Below, piece after piece: positions 35,724 through 47,539 of a stretch of 64,000 nt of DNA (position 1 is its first letter; every line of letters starts with the position of its first letter). Both the position numbers and the translations under genes were made by a program. The notes under the pieces were generated by a model that was not told the origin of the DNA, searched no databases, and saw only the letters and a list, made by a program, of their open reading frames with translations. This DNA comes from Verticillium longisporum (lineage: Eukaryota > Ascomycota > Sordariomycetes > Glomerellales > Plectosphaerellaceae), in contig JAETXT010000007.1 of assembly GCA_019188255.1 (NCBI GenBank), positions 868,001 through 932,000 of the forward strand, given 5' to 3'.

Positions 35724-36447
35724 GGTGATGATCGCAAGCGTCGGTGATTCATCCAATGATCTCCTGGGCACGGAGTAGTAAGGTATGATCACTCTTCCCT
35801 TCGGCCATTCGGCAGGTGAAGGATGAGTTGAGAGCAAAAATGCAAGCTCAAGGTCGGGCCTATCGCTCCCTACCGTGATCCAAAATGTAACGTAAGGGTC
35901 TGGCTGCAGATTCGAGACGATAGGCGGTGCACAATTGCTGGCTGGCAAAGCAAACGTGATTTCAACGGCGGAGATCAGGCTAGCTTTGCATGTGCCCTCC
36001 TCTGCTCACGGCGGGGTTTGGACGTGTGGACGTAGCTCCTGGGGCTTAGTCTATCTTGTCTTGCCTCCTCAGATTTCCGCTTCCGGCCGTGTGTCGGGGG
36101 CATACAGTGCAAGGTCGAGTGATGAAGTTTGGATACATTGGGCACCTTACTGTCTGTCTGGGGAGGCAGCTGAAGCAAGCCAGTGGGGTCGAGATTTGTC
36201 CCAATGTGGATGCCAGAGGGTCCATTGACTTTGTGGGTATATCTCTGAACCCGTGTATGCATGAAGGCGTGTGTTGCCTGGAATGATCCGAAAGCACAGG
36301 CGACCTACCTAGGTAGGTAGGTGCCTTAGGTAACTAGCGGTGCGCAGTCCATACCCCCTCACAAGATCATCTCAGTATCTGCGAACAACCCAATATCACC
36401 GAGCCTGGGTTCCCTCTTGGCAGGGGCAGTTGATCCATCTTTATCAC
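35724..36447. promoter_or_regulatory. Divergent upstream region, karyopherin / AMPP
   Basis: Shared promoter region. Carries a palindromic ACCTACCTAGGTAGGTAGGT run at about 36304-36333 followed by GTGCCTTAGGTAAC. No gene is supported. Confidence 0.5.
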
Positions 36448-36618
36448 ATGTTAGGGAAGGCCTTGCAGAGCTATACGTTGCGCCGGGCATCTCGTGGCAT
36501 ACTTATCTTGGCTTCTGGGACTGCTCTCGCCAATTTTCAGTGTTCCTCCTTTCCAATTCCGATATTGACTCACAAAACCCTTAAACGCCATTCTCGATCC
36601 CTGAACTCAGTGCCGATC

Positions 36619-38645
36619 ATGGAGAGAGTCGATACGTCTGGTCGTCTCTCGAAACTGAGAGAGCTTATGAAAGCTCATTCAATCGACGTGTATGGTAAGT
36701 CTTGACCGGTCCGATCTCTCGTCCGTGGCGCAGGGTATAACGTGAATATCTTAGTTGTTCCCTCAGAAGATAGCCATTCTTCGGAGTACATAGCGGCCTG
36801 CGATGCGCGGCGGGAGTTCATCAGCGGCTTTAGCGGCTCTGCCGGCTGTGCAGTGATCACACTCGACAAGGCCGCTCTTGCTACTGACGGCAGATATTTC
36901 AACCAAGCCTCGAAGCAGCTTGACCACAACTGGCTATTGCTCAAGCAGGGTCTCCAGGATGTCCCTACATGGCAAGATTGGTCCGCAGAACAGTCCGCCG
37001 GCGGGAAAACAGTTGCTGTGGATCCAGAACTCATTACCGCAGCTGCAGCCAAGAAGCTGGCATCAAAGATCCAAAAGTTCGGTGGCAGTGAGCTGGTTGC
37101 CTTAGAACGCAACCTTGTTGACATAGTCTGGGGAAAGGATCGCCCTGACCGCCCGAGGAATCCCGTGGTGATCCTAGACACGGCGTTCTCGGGGAAGAAC
37201 GTCGAGACCAAGCTGAGAGATCTGCGTCAAGAGCTTGCGAAGAAGGACTCACTTGGCATGGTAGTGTCTATGCTGGACGAGATTGCCTGGCTCTTGAATC
37301 TGCGCGGCAGCGACATTCCTTACAACCCCGTCTTCTTCTCTTACGCCGTCATCACTCTCGATACTGCCACACTATTTATTGACGACACCAAACTCCACTC
37401 CGACAGCCTTGAATACCTGAGAAAGAATGGGATTGTAACCAAGCCCTATTCTTGTATTTTCGATGACGTTAAAGCCTTGAAGTCCTCGAAAGGTGTGCAG
37501 GGTAGAGAAAAACGAACTCTTCTCTCGAGCAAGGCATCCTGGGCTTTGAAGCGGGCACTTGGCGGCGATGACCTCGTTGAGGAGGTGCGCAGTTTCATCG
37601 GAGATGCGAAGGCCGTAAAAAACGAAGCTGAATTGGCAGGCATGAGGGCTTGCCACATCAGAGACGGCATTGCGCTCATTGAATACTTCGCCTGGCTCGA
37701 AGACCAGTTGGTGGCCAAGAGAACCGTGCTGGATGAGGTGGAGGCGGCAGACAAACTCGAGCAGCTCCGGCAGAAGCAAGCGAATTATGTCGGATTGTCA
37801 TTTGACACAATCTCATCCACAGGCGCCAAGTACGTTCCCCACCCTGCGTTCTGCGCCCCGTTTGAGATCTTTATCGTGATATATACTGACTCTTCCCAAA
37901 AGCGCTGCTGTGATCCACTACAAACCTGAGCGTGGCTCGTGCCCAGCCATCGACCCTGAAGCAATCTACCTCTGCGACTCGGGGGCTCAGTATCTCGATG
38001 GGACAACCGATGTGACTCGTACTGTTCACTTCGGCTGTCCCACAGCAGCCGAGAAGCTGGCCTATACGCTTGTATTGAAGGGGAACATTGCACTAGATAG
38101 CGCAATATTCCCAAAGGGAACGACAGGGTTTGCACTGGACTGCCTGGCGCGGCAGCACTTATGGGTAAGCTTCATCCTCGACATGAAGAGAACTGCGCTG
38201 ACAAGTACTCTTTTCTCAGCGGGAAGGTCTAGACTACAGGCACGGAACTGGGCACGGTGTTGGGTCATACCTGAATGTGCACGAGGGTCCAATCGGAATC
38301 GGTACCAGGGTCCAGTTCGCAGAGGTATCACTCGCTTCTGGAAACGTTGTCTCCATCGAACCAGGTTTCTACGAAGACGGTGCATTCGGCATCCGTATCG
38401 AGAACCTCGCTATTGTCAAGGAGGTTCAGACCCAGCACTCCTTCGGTGACAAGCCTTACCTCGGATTCGAACACGTCACGATGGCTCCTTACTGCAAGAA
38501 CCTTATCGACATCAACATTTTGACCACGACAGAGAAAGAGTGGCTTAATGCCCATAACACGGACATTTTCAACAAGACAAAGGATGCTTTCAAGGACGAC
38601 GCCTTAACCCTTGCATGGCTGACTAGAGAAACGCAGCCCATCTGA
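36619..38645 (+). CDS. ampp: Xaa-Pro aminopeptidase P (AMPP)
   Basis: M24-family metallopeptidase releasing an N-terminal residue before proline, usually with two Mn ions. Introns at 36695-36754, 37830-37902 and 38165-38219 give 612 residues from the ATG at 36619. The N-terminal creatinase-like domain begins [17 protein letters not shown] and has [20 protein letters not shown] and [10 protein letters not shown]. The catalytic domain carries metal ligands in [18 protein letters not shown] (two Asp), HGTGHGVG (His), and [17 protein letters not shown] (two Glu). An in-frame ATG at 36448 would add 57 residues rich in Arg, Ser and Leu, which look like a mitochondrial presequence. Confidence 0.96.
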
Positions 38646-38693
38646 AACTGTCAAGATGTGTGTAGCTTACTAGAGCACTATGGAGCTATTCCA

Positions 38694-39283
38694 TCAGAAC
38701 CGCGCAAACGCCGCTAGTGTAAATGTAGCAGCGAATGACAACCGAAATACTGCATTGTTGAACGGCTGGTTTAGTATGACCCGGCTCAGCCGCTGCCTCA
38801 GCCCGAGCAGCTCGGGAATATCAACCCCCCATCGGTGTACGACCTACAGTGCTTTGTTTTAATCGAGTATATGACATCGGGGATTCTCTTCCTCTCCCAC
38901 AATAAACTTACGTGCAATGTGAGCATGGCCAGGCCAGATACGAAGACGATGGCCTGGGAAAAGAATCCTACGACCAGACCGGCGCCGAAACCTGCCCAAG
39001 TTAGATCACCGTCTGTGCCAATTCCTGCCAAGCTCTGTTTGATGCCACTCCAGCTCATACCTGCCATGCTACCCCGAGAACAATCCCTCACGAAGTCGGC
39101 ATTCAGTGTTCCCCGAGTCGAATGTGAAAGCGGTGTCCGCTTATTGTTTGAACTGGTCGTAAGTGTGTTCTGCGAATCGAGCCTGAATGCACGTCGGCAT
39201 TGCAGAGAATAGGTTAAGCCCAAGCCTGTGCCAGCTTGTAGTGGTAGACGCCATCTGAAGGGCGTGACGGGAAAGCGGTGCAT
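38694..39283 (-). CDS. FUN14-domain protein, probably mitochondrial
   Basis: FUN14 proteins are small multi-span mitochondrial membrane proteins; the mammalian FUNDC1 is a mitophagy receptor. One intron (38911-38844) gives 173 residues. The N-terminal 80 residues are basic and Ser/Thr-rich, fitting a mitochondrial signal. The domain starts with TWAGFGAGLVVGFFSQAIVF, a Gly-rich hydrophobic segment, followed by a second hydrophobic helix. It ends with FRLSFAATFTLAAFARF as a last hydrophobic segment. No LIR-type YxxL motif typical of FUNDC1 is evident. It lies 48 bp from the stop of AMPP, tail to tail. Confidence 0.8.
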
Positions 39284-39864
39284 GACTAAAGAAGCAGGTC
39301 TGTATGACGGTCTGAGAGGCAGATTTAGTTGATGCTACAAAATGGATGTCAGAGCGGAGGTAGTGCCAGCACCTTTTATCAAGTGCTCGTTGACTGTGGA
39401 ATGAGACCTATGGTGACGTAGTACGGTTGGCCAAGCGCCAGTCACGCTCCGGGTAAGGTACGGTACCCCAAGAAACTTAAATCGCACTTGGTCACCAATC
39501 CTTGTCGCAACATGAGCAGTCACTGCTCAGGCATTCTCTGCGAGCTTCACGTGTGTCAGTTGACTTCATCGATGCACTACGAAATCGAGCATCCGCCTTG
39601 TAAATGAAATCATGTGGGAATACTTTACCCCAGCCACAGACCTGGCCTTACTCTCCGGAACGCCTAGTAGGAAGGGGGAAACTTAACGACAATGACCGAA
39701 TTGAACGTTCCCAGGCCCGTCGTTTTCTCGCCTTCACTCAACGTCGCCTCCAACGGAACCAACATAGGGTATATGTAAATGAGAACATAGCGTTCCCTTC
39801 TCAACAGATTCCTCCCCTAAGCCCACAACCCAGGATCCATCATATCACCTCATCTCAATTCAAC
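39284..39864. other. Intergenic region upstream of the FUN14 gene
   Basis: Separates two minus-strand genes. Nothing further recognised. Confidence 0.4.
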
Positions 39865-40379
39865 TCACGCCCCTCGTATCCTTCGTGCCAACTGTATGTC
39901 CTTTTGCATGATGGTTACTCGTTTGGCATGTATCGCACAGAGATTGGTGTCTTCAAAGAGATGCACCATGAAAGCCTCCGCAGCCTCCTGGAGTGCCAAA
40001 ATTGCTTGCGACTGCCAGCGCATCTCCTCGTCACGCGGTCGACACGACATCGCGATTTCTCTGACCTGTCAACGCGATCAGCACAATTCTATCCTGCCCC
40101 CCCCGGAACAGAATGCACCCACCAGTCGGGCAAATGGAAGCTTTCGCAATAACAAATCGGTGCTGCTTTGGTACTTCCGGATTTCGCGGAGCGCTACTGT
40201 ACCAGGGCGATATCTTCGTTTCGCACGATGCGGAACAGGGTCACCAGCTGGATCCAGGTCAGGTTAGCTTGGAGGTGAATATCTCATAAAGATCGGTCCA
40301 ACTTACGTTGCACATCGCTAAGTCGAGACTTTCGCCTACCGGCGTCCGACTTTCTGCTGGTACCTGAGCGTGGTGGCAT
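39865..40379 (-). CDS. cenH3: Centromeric histone H3 variant CENP-A (CenH3)
   Basis: Histone H3 variant that marks centromeric nucleosomes. Two introns (40306-40248, 40122-40066) leave 132 residues. The N-terminal tail starts [18 protein letters not shown] and is unlike canonical H3: no ARTKQTARK start. The histone fold has [31 protein letters not shown] and [20 protein letters not shown], ending [20 protein letters not shown] then IQLARRIRG. The CATD-type loop 1 region ([14 protein letters not shown]) is longer and different from canonical H3, as expected. This is the only copy in the window. It is divergent from the derlin gene. Confidence 0.95.
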
Positions 40380-41400
40380 GGTTCAGGACAAGTGCTGATG
40401 TATCGGCGTGAAGGCGCGTGAGTTTTCGGAGAGGTCGAAGCGTGAAGAGCATGAGATAGTGATGTCGTACGCAGTTGATTGCTACAGAGTTCGTCCCGTC
40501 CAGGCGAAATGCTTGGTTTTTTGGAGGTGGTGAGGATTGTGTCGTTGCGATGCCGAGGCGCGAAAAGACGCGACGCGACAGGTCCGTTCCAGCCAGAGGC
40601 AAGCCTGTTGGGAGCGCGTATCTGAGACGGGTCCGTCTGGCACGCCGTTCGTGGTAAGGTAATAAGAATTGCAGCTTCGAATGGTACTCGTCGCTTCAAG
40701 CGGTGACCGCAATAACAGTCTCAATGGGGGTAGAGAATCTGGGGATGGTATCAACCCGTCTAAAGGGTTCCTGAAGCCCTCGAAGTACAATTAGCGCGCT
40801 GGGCCATATGGGTTGGCTGGGTACCAGCCACACGGATTTTCGATGAGGAACATGAAGGAGAATACTACCATGTAACTCGGCGCGCGCGCGCGCGTGTTGT
40901 CGCGCACGGACATATAATCTGAACGCGTCCCCTAATTAAGGGCCCCAGGGCAGCAATGTCGCCATAATTGCATGCATGCTCTGAACCATCGGTTCAAGTG
41001 ATATGCAAGTACATGTAGATTAAGTATCCTTACCCATCTGCCGGGGCGCGACCTGATGGCGCTAAATTGTGGCGGGGCCCAATGTGTTATCTTTCACCTT
41101 CCGTCATAATCCTGGCTCGATCAAGAACACCAAGCGGCATTGCAGGTGCGCCCTCCCGGATGCTGAAGCGGCCACCTCACCATTACTCCGATCTATGCCC
41201 AGTCTCATTGCACCACAACCGACGAAGACCTTGGTTTTTGGAGCGCATTCCAACAATTTTAACCTTCTGCAACCCATACGATTGTTACTATATTCCGTCA
41301 CGTCTCAGCGGGAAGCTATCGTGCAATCATCGCAAGCCAGCCCGGGCAATGACCGCTGATTCTCGCAGGGCTGCAGCAGTGCCGAAACAAATTCAAAGAG
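40380..41400. promoter_or_regulatory. Divergent upstream region, cenH3 / derlin
   Basis: About 1 kb. It has an alternating CG run at 40878-40896 (GGCGCGCGCGCGCGCG), a second GTCGCGCAC nearby, and an ACGCGT box at 40923-40928. ACGCGT is the MBF (MluI cell-cycle box) site in fungi and would suit cell-cycle control of a histone gene. The function is inferred. Confidence 0.5.
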
Positions 41401-42198
41401 ATGGACCAAATGATGGGAGATGGTGGAAGACTTCCGCTTGAAACATGGTTCTGGGAGATGCCGATATGCACTAGGTGGTGGACTACTGCCACACTATTGA
41501 CCAGTGCTCTCGTGCAGTGTCAGATGGCAACACCTTTCCAACTATTTTACAGTTTTCGCGCAGTATTCGTCAAATCGCAGGTGGGGTCATTTTCCCGAGC
41601 AATTGTTGGTGGTCATCAAGCTAATACTTCTGTTCATTAGTACTGGCGGCTATTGACGACCTTCCTATACTTCGGGCCGTTTTCCTTGGATCTTCTATTT
41701 CACGTCTACTTCCTCCAGCGCTATGCCCGGCTCTTAGAAGAGTCATCAGGTCGCTCTCCCGCGCATTTCTCCTGGCTACTCATGTACGCCATGACAAGTC
41801 TTATTCTTCTCTCGCCTCTGGTGTCAATGCCATTCCTGGGACATCCGCTGTCCTCGACACTCGTTTACACCAGGTCTCGACGAAATCCCGACACAAGGTT
41901 GTGCTATCAAGGGCTCCACGTATTCACCGCGCCAGATCACCCGTGGGTACAGAAGGCTTTCAACATAGTTCTCCATGGGTCAGTTCCGAAGGACGAGATT
42001 ATGGGCGTGGTCATTGGGCACATATGGTACTTCTTCACTGACGTCTACCCACCCCTGCATAATGGCTCACGCCCTTTTGACCCACCTGGCTGGTGGCGAC
42101 GAATCTTTGAGAGGAGACCAGCCAACGAAGCTGTGGACGGCACAAACAACGACATACTGGCCATGGGTGCCCCTGAACTTGCTGCAGAGGTTCTATGA
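41401..42198 (+). CDS. Derlin (Der1-like ER membrane protein)
   Basis: Derlins are rhomboid-like pseudoproteases that help extract misfolded proteins from the ER for degradation. One intron (41581-41640) gives 245 residues from the ATG at 41401; the ATG at 41410 is an alternative. The sequence shows several membrane segments starting from WFWEMPICTRWWTTAT, the family's YWRLLTTFLYFG (WR motif), LLFHVYFLQRYARLLEESS, and in the last helix GVVIGHIWYFFTDVYP with a GxxxG pair. The tail is hydrophilic (RPFDPPGWWRRIFERR). Family call is firm; whether it is the Der1 or Dfm1 type is not settled, though it lacks an obvious SHP box. Confidence 0.92.
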
Positions 42199-43037
42199 GC
42201 GTCTCGTCGGCGCCAATACGACGGGCTAGGCGAATAAATAAAGTGGCGTGAGCGGCGGAAGAACAATAGGATCGCGGTGTTAACAGTCCTTTCGATCATG
42301 GTGTCCTGAATCAAATGACAGTTTCACCTCCCCAACGAGTGGTTGAACAGAGGTCTGACAGGCCGTAAGATAGCTCCAGTGGAGAGAGATACTCGTGCGA
42401 GGTGATGCAAAATGCATGCTTTCGCCTTGCTCCATGCTACGGCAGCGGAGCTTATGACCGAGAGACCGATTACAGCCCGGTTGACTTGGCAGACAACGAT
42501 AACATGAACGTCAGCAAGGCAACCTAGCGAATTTTTCCTAGGTAGTTCAACGAGCTCTTGCACAAATCATTCATGCTGAAATCTGCACTGTAGTGGTATT
42601 GTGATATGGGTAACTCTCTGGCAATCCTTATAATATCCTGACAAAAGCAAGTTAGAAAGTCCGTGTTGCAGAGCGATGGCGATAATGTTGCGTGAAAGTC
42701 GATATCCTACGTAGGCGGCTGCTGTGTCGTATAGAACCTCAATTGCCTGCAACTGCCATTGAAGAGCACACGTGGAGCAATCCGAACTGTGGATGCTAGT
42801 ACCTGAGGAGGGGCAAGGCACCACAACCAGCTTGGGCTCTGATGGCGTCATTTCAAAGTTACCTTACCTTAGGTATAGGTATCTTAGATAAGGCGCCGAC
42901 CCCACCACAAAAGTTGCGCTCACACAACTGACGTCCACCATCAATCGTGACGAATGATCAGCATTCATGCCCTTCCCTCAGCATCCCCATCAACCACATT
43001 AATTACCGTAATCTTGGGCCGACGCTAACCCGCAACG
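42199..43037. other. Intergenic region, derlin / acireductone dioxygenase
   Basis: 840 bp. Includes a TTACCTTACCTTAGGTATAG palindromic run at 42859-42878 upstream of the next gene. No gene recognised. Confidence 0.4.
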
Positions 43038-43796
43038 ATGAAAGCCTACTGGTTTGACAACCTGCCTGTAAGCCGACTTTCAAGCAACGTCTTTCGTGAG
43101 ATTGGTCGACTGATAACAACTTCGCGAGCAGGGTGACCAACGGCTTCCCCATGATTCTGGAAACGCTGTCGACGAGGAGGGGCTAAAGCAACTCGGCGTC
43201 TACTATCACAATATAACAGACATTGAAGGGGTGAACCAGCTGGCCGCAAAGAGAGGCTACAAGAACCGCGACGAGATCATTGTTTCTCCAGAGAAGATGG
43301 GTGATGTGTATGAGGACAAAGTCAAGAGTTTTTCAACGAACATCTTCACGAGGACGAGGAGATCAGGTATGTCCGCGATGGGCGAGGATACTTTGATGTC
43401 CGCAGTCGTGACGATGAATGGGTGCGGATCCGCGTGGAGAAGGTACCAGATCACCTACTTGAGAAGTTGCATGTTTGGGTCAGACTAATTCTTCGTTAGG
43501 ATGACTTGATTATCCTACCGCCTGGTATATACCATCGGTTCACAACAGATGAAACGAATGTAAGTTCACACGCGTGCCCGCAGTACAGCCCAGCCTCACA
43601 GACCACACCTTAGCCCCTCTCCCTCTCACCTCCATGCCTAGTCGCTCCATGCTCAACATGTCCACAGTACATAAAAGCAATGAGGCTTTTCAAAGACGAA
43701 CCCAAGTGGACTCCACTGAACCGGTCATCTGACCTGGACGCAAACCCTCATCGTCAGCAGTATAGTAGGGAATACCTGGCAAGCCCGACGGCTTGA
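43038..43796 (+). pseudogene. adi1: Acireductone dioxygenase (ARD, Adi1) with one apparent frame break
   Basis: Metal enzyme of the methionine salvage pathway converting acireductone to the keto-acid precursor of methionine. Introns at 43068-43131, 43443-43499 and 43560-43667. Exons total 530 nt, one short of a multiple of three. The frame breaks at the T run 43329-43333, after KVKSF, where a sixth T would restore the expected length of 176 residues. Directly after it lies the metal-binding cupin motif, read in the next frame ([12 protein letters not shown], with HxHx4E), then [12 protein letters not shown] with the fourth ligand His and [18 protein letters not shown]-terminus MKAYWFDNLP is typical. 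Either an assembly error or an inactivated gene. Confidence 0.9.
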
Positions 43797-44441
43797 TGAC
43801 AAAACGGTAGTCCGGGGCGAACAGTATACCGACGTACCCACCTCGTAGGTGATCGCAAAGCAGAGCCAGCCTTGTCTCTTTACTCCGAAGAGGGTTTACA
43901 CAGCATGCAGAGAGACGAGGTTCAATAATACACAATTCCATCACAAGCTCAACCTTGCCGCTGGCAAGGCCACCGAAGCCAACTCGCGAGGCTCCGCGCT
44001 CCAAAAGGACCCATGCCTTGTAACCATAGCGTTACCTGCTTAAGCTGCGTCCAACATGTGCCACTTCGTTCACAAGTAGTGCTGTAGCTGGACCACATGA
44101 CGTCCTGTCCAGCGTTGCGCTTTCATTTTGTACCAGATAGAGTTCATGACTGATGAGTGAGGATGCAAGGTCATAAATTGGTTGTCTGGGAGGGCGCGCA
44201 TAATCGTGAGTATCGGCTGCCTCTGGAGATAGATGGGGTATTCACAGTCGATCGAGTTCACACAATCGGTCCTTGGATGACTGAAAACGGCCGTGCTCTG
44301 TTTAGGCTCGGTCTTGGATTCTTCTGGTGACAAGGCTTTACGCGCCGCTGCCTTGGTGGTCTCGTAATTTTAACCCCTACCGCCGTACGCCATCATTTCG
44401 TGCGAGAAAGCCCCATTTTCATCTTCGCAGTCCAGGGAGCT
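43797..44441. other. Convergent intergenic region, ARD / eL29
   Basis: 645 bp between two converging genes, with no recognised feature. Confidence 0.4.
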
Positions 44442-44841
44442 TCAAGCCTTGTCAGCCTCCCTCTTCTCCTTCTGTTAAAGCGCAAGGTGTTAGCGTTGAT
44501 CTATTTTTTGTTGGCCGGAGGGGATGTTATGTCCCGGTGGAAGCCTCGTACCAGGGCCCTGGCGGTGCCGTGAAGAGCATGACGGTGGTTGCGACGGAAC
44601 TTAGGGTCAGTGCCCTTGAGCGAAGGGTACCTGGCCGTCTTGGGCTTCTTGATCCTGTAGGTAGGAATGGTGTCAGTACCTCTGTTTGCGCAATGCAACC
44701 TGTCGAAATAGTTCTCAACGTACCCGTTACGGTGCGCCTTGCGCGACTGGTTATGCTGCGAGGAGTTCTTGGACTCTGTCGTTTTTGTTAGAATGATGTA
44801 CAGACAAGATGCGATTCGTTTACACTTGACATACTGGCCAT
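44442..44841 (-). CDS. rpl29: 60S ribosomal protein eL29
   Basis: Cytosolic large-subunit protein eL29, 63 residues. Three introns (44834-44776, 44723-44655, 44551-44472) split this tiny gene into exons of 7, 52, 103 and 30 nt. The product begins [20 protein letters not shown] and continues [20 protein letters not shown] and [14 protein letters not shown], ending KEKREADKA. The 7-nt first exon carries only ATG GCC A. All splice sites are canonical. This intron-rich layout is common for fungal ribosomal protein genes. Confidence 0.96.
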
Positions 44842-45384
44842 TGCTGCGACTGTACTCCTGCTTAGATGGTGTCGGGTTGAGGGATAAGGGCGTCGTCAAT
44901 TGCGAGGGTCGATTACAGATCGAATAGCCTTCTGCTGGTGGTTGTGGGGAGAGATTTCCATGCCCTAAGATCTCTCGCTTACCTAATACACACTCGCCTA
45001 CATCTGAGAACCAAGCCGCAACTCGGATTGATAGAGTAGCAGCTGACATAAGGCACTATCTGTGTACATAGTACGTACTTAACCAGCGCAACCATGGGTG
45101 CCCGTGTTACCTTTATTTCAGGCTCACTTATTAGTAAGAATCCCCGTTGTGGCTTTTCGTCATTCAAGTAGGGTCAATGCGGTTCTGGTTTCAATACTCC
45201 TATCTAACTAACCAAGACCAAAAAGACCACCAAGACAAGGAATATGGCGCATGCACGTGAAGTGAACCACATAGACAAGTCCCCGGGAAATACTTAATTG
45301 AAAGTTTAGGTCTTACAGAGCTACGTATATGTTCACAACCGATATCCTCGCAATGCGCAATTCTTCGCGAATGCTGGCATTCGC
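44842..45384. promoter_or_regulatory. Upstream region of rpl29
   Basis: About 540 bp between rpl29 and the 3' end of the carrier gene, both minus strand. A CT-rich leader tract directly precedes the rpl29 start on the minus strand. Nothing else is clear. Confidence 0.4.
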
Positions 45385-46636
45385 TCATCGGGAAACAAGA
45401 GGCTTGACTTGCGACACCTGTTGCAGTAGCCCTCCGCTTTGCAAGTTCTTTTCGAGTTGCTTTGCACGCATTGTCTTGAGATAACGCAGAAACAAGACAA
45501 ACATCAACTCCATGCTATAATTTAGATCGTTAGTCAGATGTATATATACTAATACGGTTCGTCAGTGGCGCTTACCGTTCCTTGGTCATCATGAGAATCC
45601 CCTGCACAAGCAGTCCCTTTAGTATCTGAGGCGCGATGCCCTTGAACAGACCAAGTGGCCCTTCTCGCTCCAGGATGAATTGCATCACCTCAATGAAGCT
45701 GCTGAATGGCTTTCCCTGTCTTTCCGGGGGTGGGCGAGATTGTAACCCGACCTTGGCAACAATCAGAGGTTGCGTAGCCAGTGTTGCAAGCGACTTGGAC
45801 ATGGCTCCGAGCACTTGCAGGCGTTAGTTAGATACAGTCCACGTCGCTTCACGCTTGCCACTTACAGAAAGCTTCCCACGGCTTAAGACTGCTTTTCCCA
45901 GGGAATATAACCTCTTTCAGCCTCTCATAAGCCCCATAGGTGATGGCAGGGTTCACTACCAACACCAAGCTAGCCTTGAGGCCCCTCCACAGGCCGAAGA
46001 CGCCATCACTGCCCTCAACAACTTCCCGTCCCGTCTCCCAGAAACCCTTTCGTTCGCCCGTGCGTTGGGTTTGCTGCCTTGTAGTGACCACTGCAACTGG
46101 TATTGTGCATAGCTGGGCCACAGCACCAGCGACCGCACCCAGTGCAAGTTCGGTGATGGTAGAAGGAGGAGCCGTTGTTTTGGCTGATTTGATATAGAAT
46201 GTTCGGACAATGGAATACCAGTAGAAGTAGGCAAAGTTTGTGGAGGCCACACCAAGAAGTGACCCGCTCATGCCTGCGTACAGGCCTTGAATGCCATCTT
46301 CCGCAGCAATCTTTGAAAGGGCATCCCACGTTGAACTATAGTGCGGCTCGACGGCTCCGGCAGCGACAACGGGCACATTGCCTGTTTCCTTGATTGGCCG
46401 TGCTTTGACCTGTACCTGTAGTCTTGTTTTGACTCTTTAGAGGCACCAACCAGTCAACTTCACAATTCATGCAGAGCTGCGAGAAAGAGAGGACGAGCCG
46501 CCCCAAGTAATGGGCGTGGTGCAAGAACTCACATATCGAGAGGGTAGACAAGAGCATTCGCCAGAACGGCACCTGAAGCGCCTGCGACGGCGCGGCCCCA
46601 TGGGGCGAGATTGACGGGCTTCGACTGTGCGGCCAT
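45385..46636 (-). CDS. PMP47/ANT1-type peroxisomal adenine-nucleotide carrier
   Basis: Mitochondrial-carrier-family protein; the PMP47/ANT1 branch imports ATP into peroxisomes for fatty-acid activation. Introns at 46532-46435, 45865-45814 and 45575-45515 give 346 residues. The three tripartite repeats show PLDIVKTRLQ (repeat 1), PVAVVTTRQQ (repeat 2) and PLIVAKVGLQ (repeat 3), matching the PX[DE]XX[KR] signature with deviation in repeats 2 and 3. The N-terminus MAAQSKPVNLAPWGRAVAGA and LLGVASTNFAYFYWYSIVRT are typical of PMP47. A C-terminal basic tail (AKQLEKNLQ...VSR) follows the last helix. Substrate is inferred from family. Confidence 0.88.
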
Positions 46637-47518
46637 GTCGTTCTGCTATGTGGTGGGTAATGTACCGAGAAGCTGGTCGCAAGATGTTTCAATTGGTATC
46701 CCCGCGAATTGAGGTAGCTCGCGCTGGCTGGCCGACCTCGGTTCGTTGCACGCCTGTGATCAGTCTGACGCAACGGGGGATAGATAACGAAGTGTGTCGG
46801 GCGATGTAGATGGCTTGCGATGAAACATCAAAGAATGTCTACCTAGGGTGTCTGCGACCTAGACACCCGGTACCCAAGAGGCGCGCAAACCAGCTTTAAC
46901 TCCAGGAAGGGTGACGTCGGGTGTTGGGTGTCGACCTCGGCCTCAAGAGCCGTCTCGTGCTCGGTTATTAGATCTCAGGTCCCATAGCGCCCGCACGTCA
47001 CTTGGTACTCGCTGTGCAGTAGATAAGGGGGGCGAAATGCCGGTTGCACATCCGCCAGAGAGAAGGCACCATAGTAGTTCGGGGCGGGGGACCTCGGCTA
47101 CGACAACGCACCATGCGACCCGCTTTATTTGTTGTCTCAAACGAGACATTTCGACCAACTGAAAGTATGTCTCTAATGTGCTTGATCGGTGTAAAAGCAT
47201 CACCCTTCCGCAACTCGTCACGTCAAGCTCACCCCACTGTGCACGGGGCTGCATCAAGAGTCGTATAGAGGGGTCTGCGCCTATTCAGATTCACCAGGCT
47301 ATCAGGCCCGCCCTCAGTACCTATTGAACCTCCTGCGCATCTTCGATCGGAGCTCTTGCGGACCCCCTTATCTCTTCTAAATACATATCTTGTTAGACAA
47401 GAGGCTCCTGCCGCCTCAGCTAGTGGCATTCAGCCTTGAGCCTGATACTGAAACACAATTGGCGCTTGCCGGCGTGTGTGTTGGTCGGTATTGAGTCGGT
47501 TTCTTGTTTCGCCAGCTC
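46637..47518. promoter_or_regulatory. Divergent upstream region, peroxisomal carrier / palB
   Basis: 880 bp. Carries a CTACCTAGGGTG block at 46840-46851. No gene recognised. Confidence 0.4.
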
Positions 47519-47539
47519 ATGTATACAGGTTATCAGGTC

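Noticed and set aside
39604..40152. 182-codon plus-strand open frame overlapping the CenH3 gene
   Set aside because: Overlaps exons of CenH3 on the other strand, with no recognisable domain.
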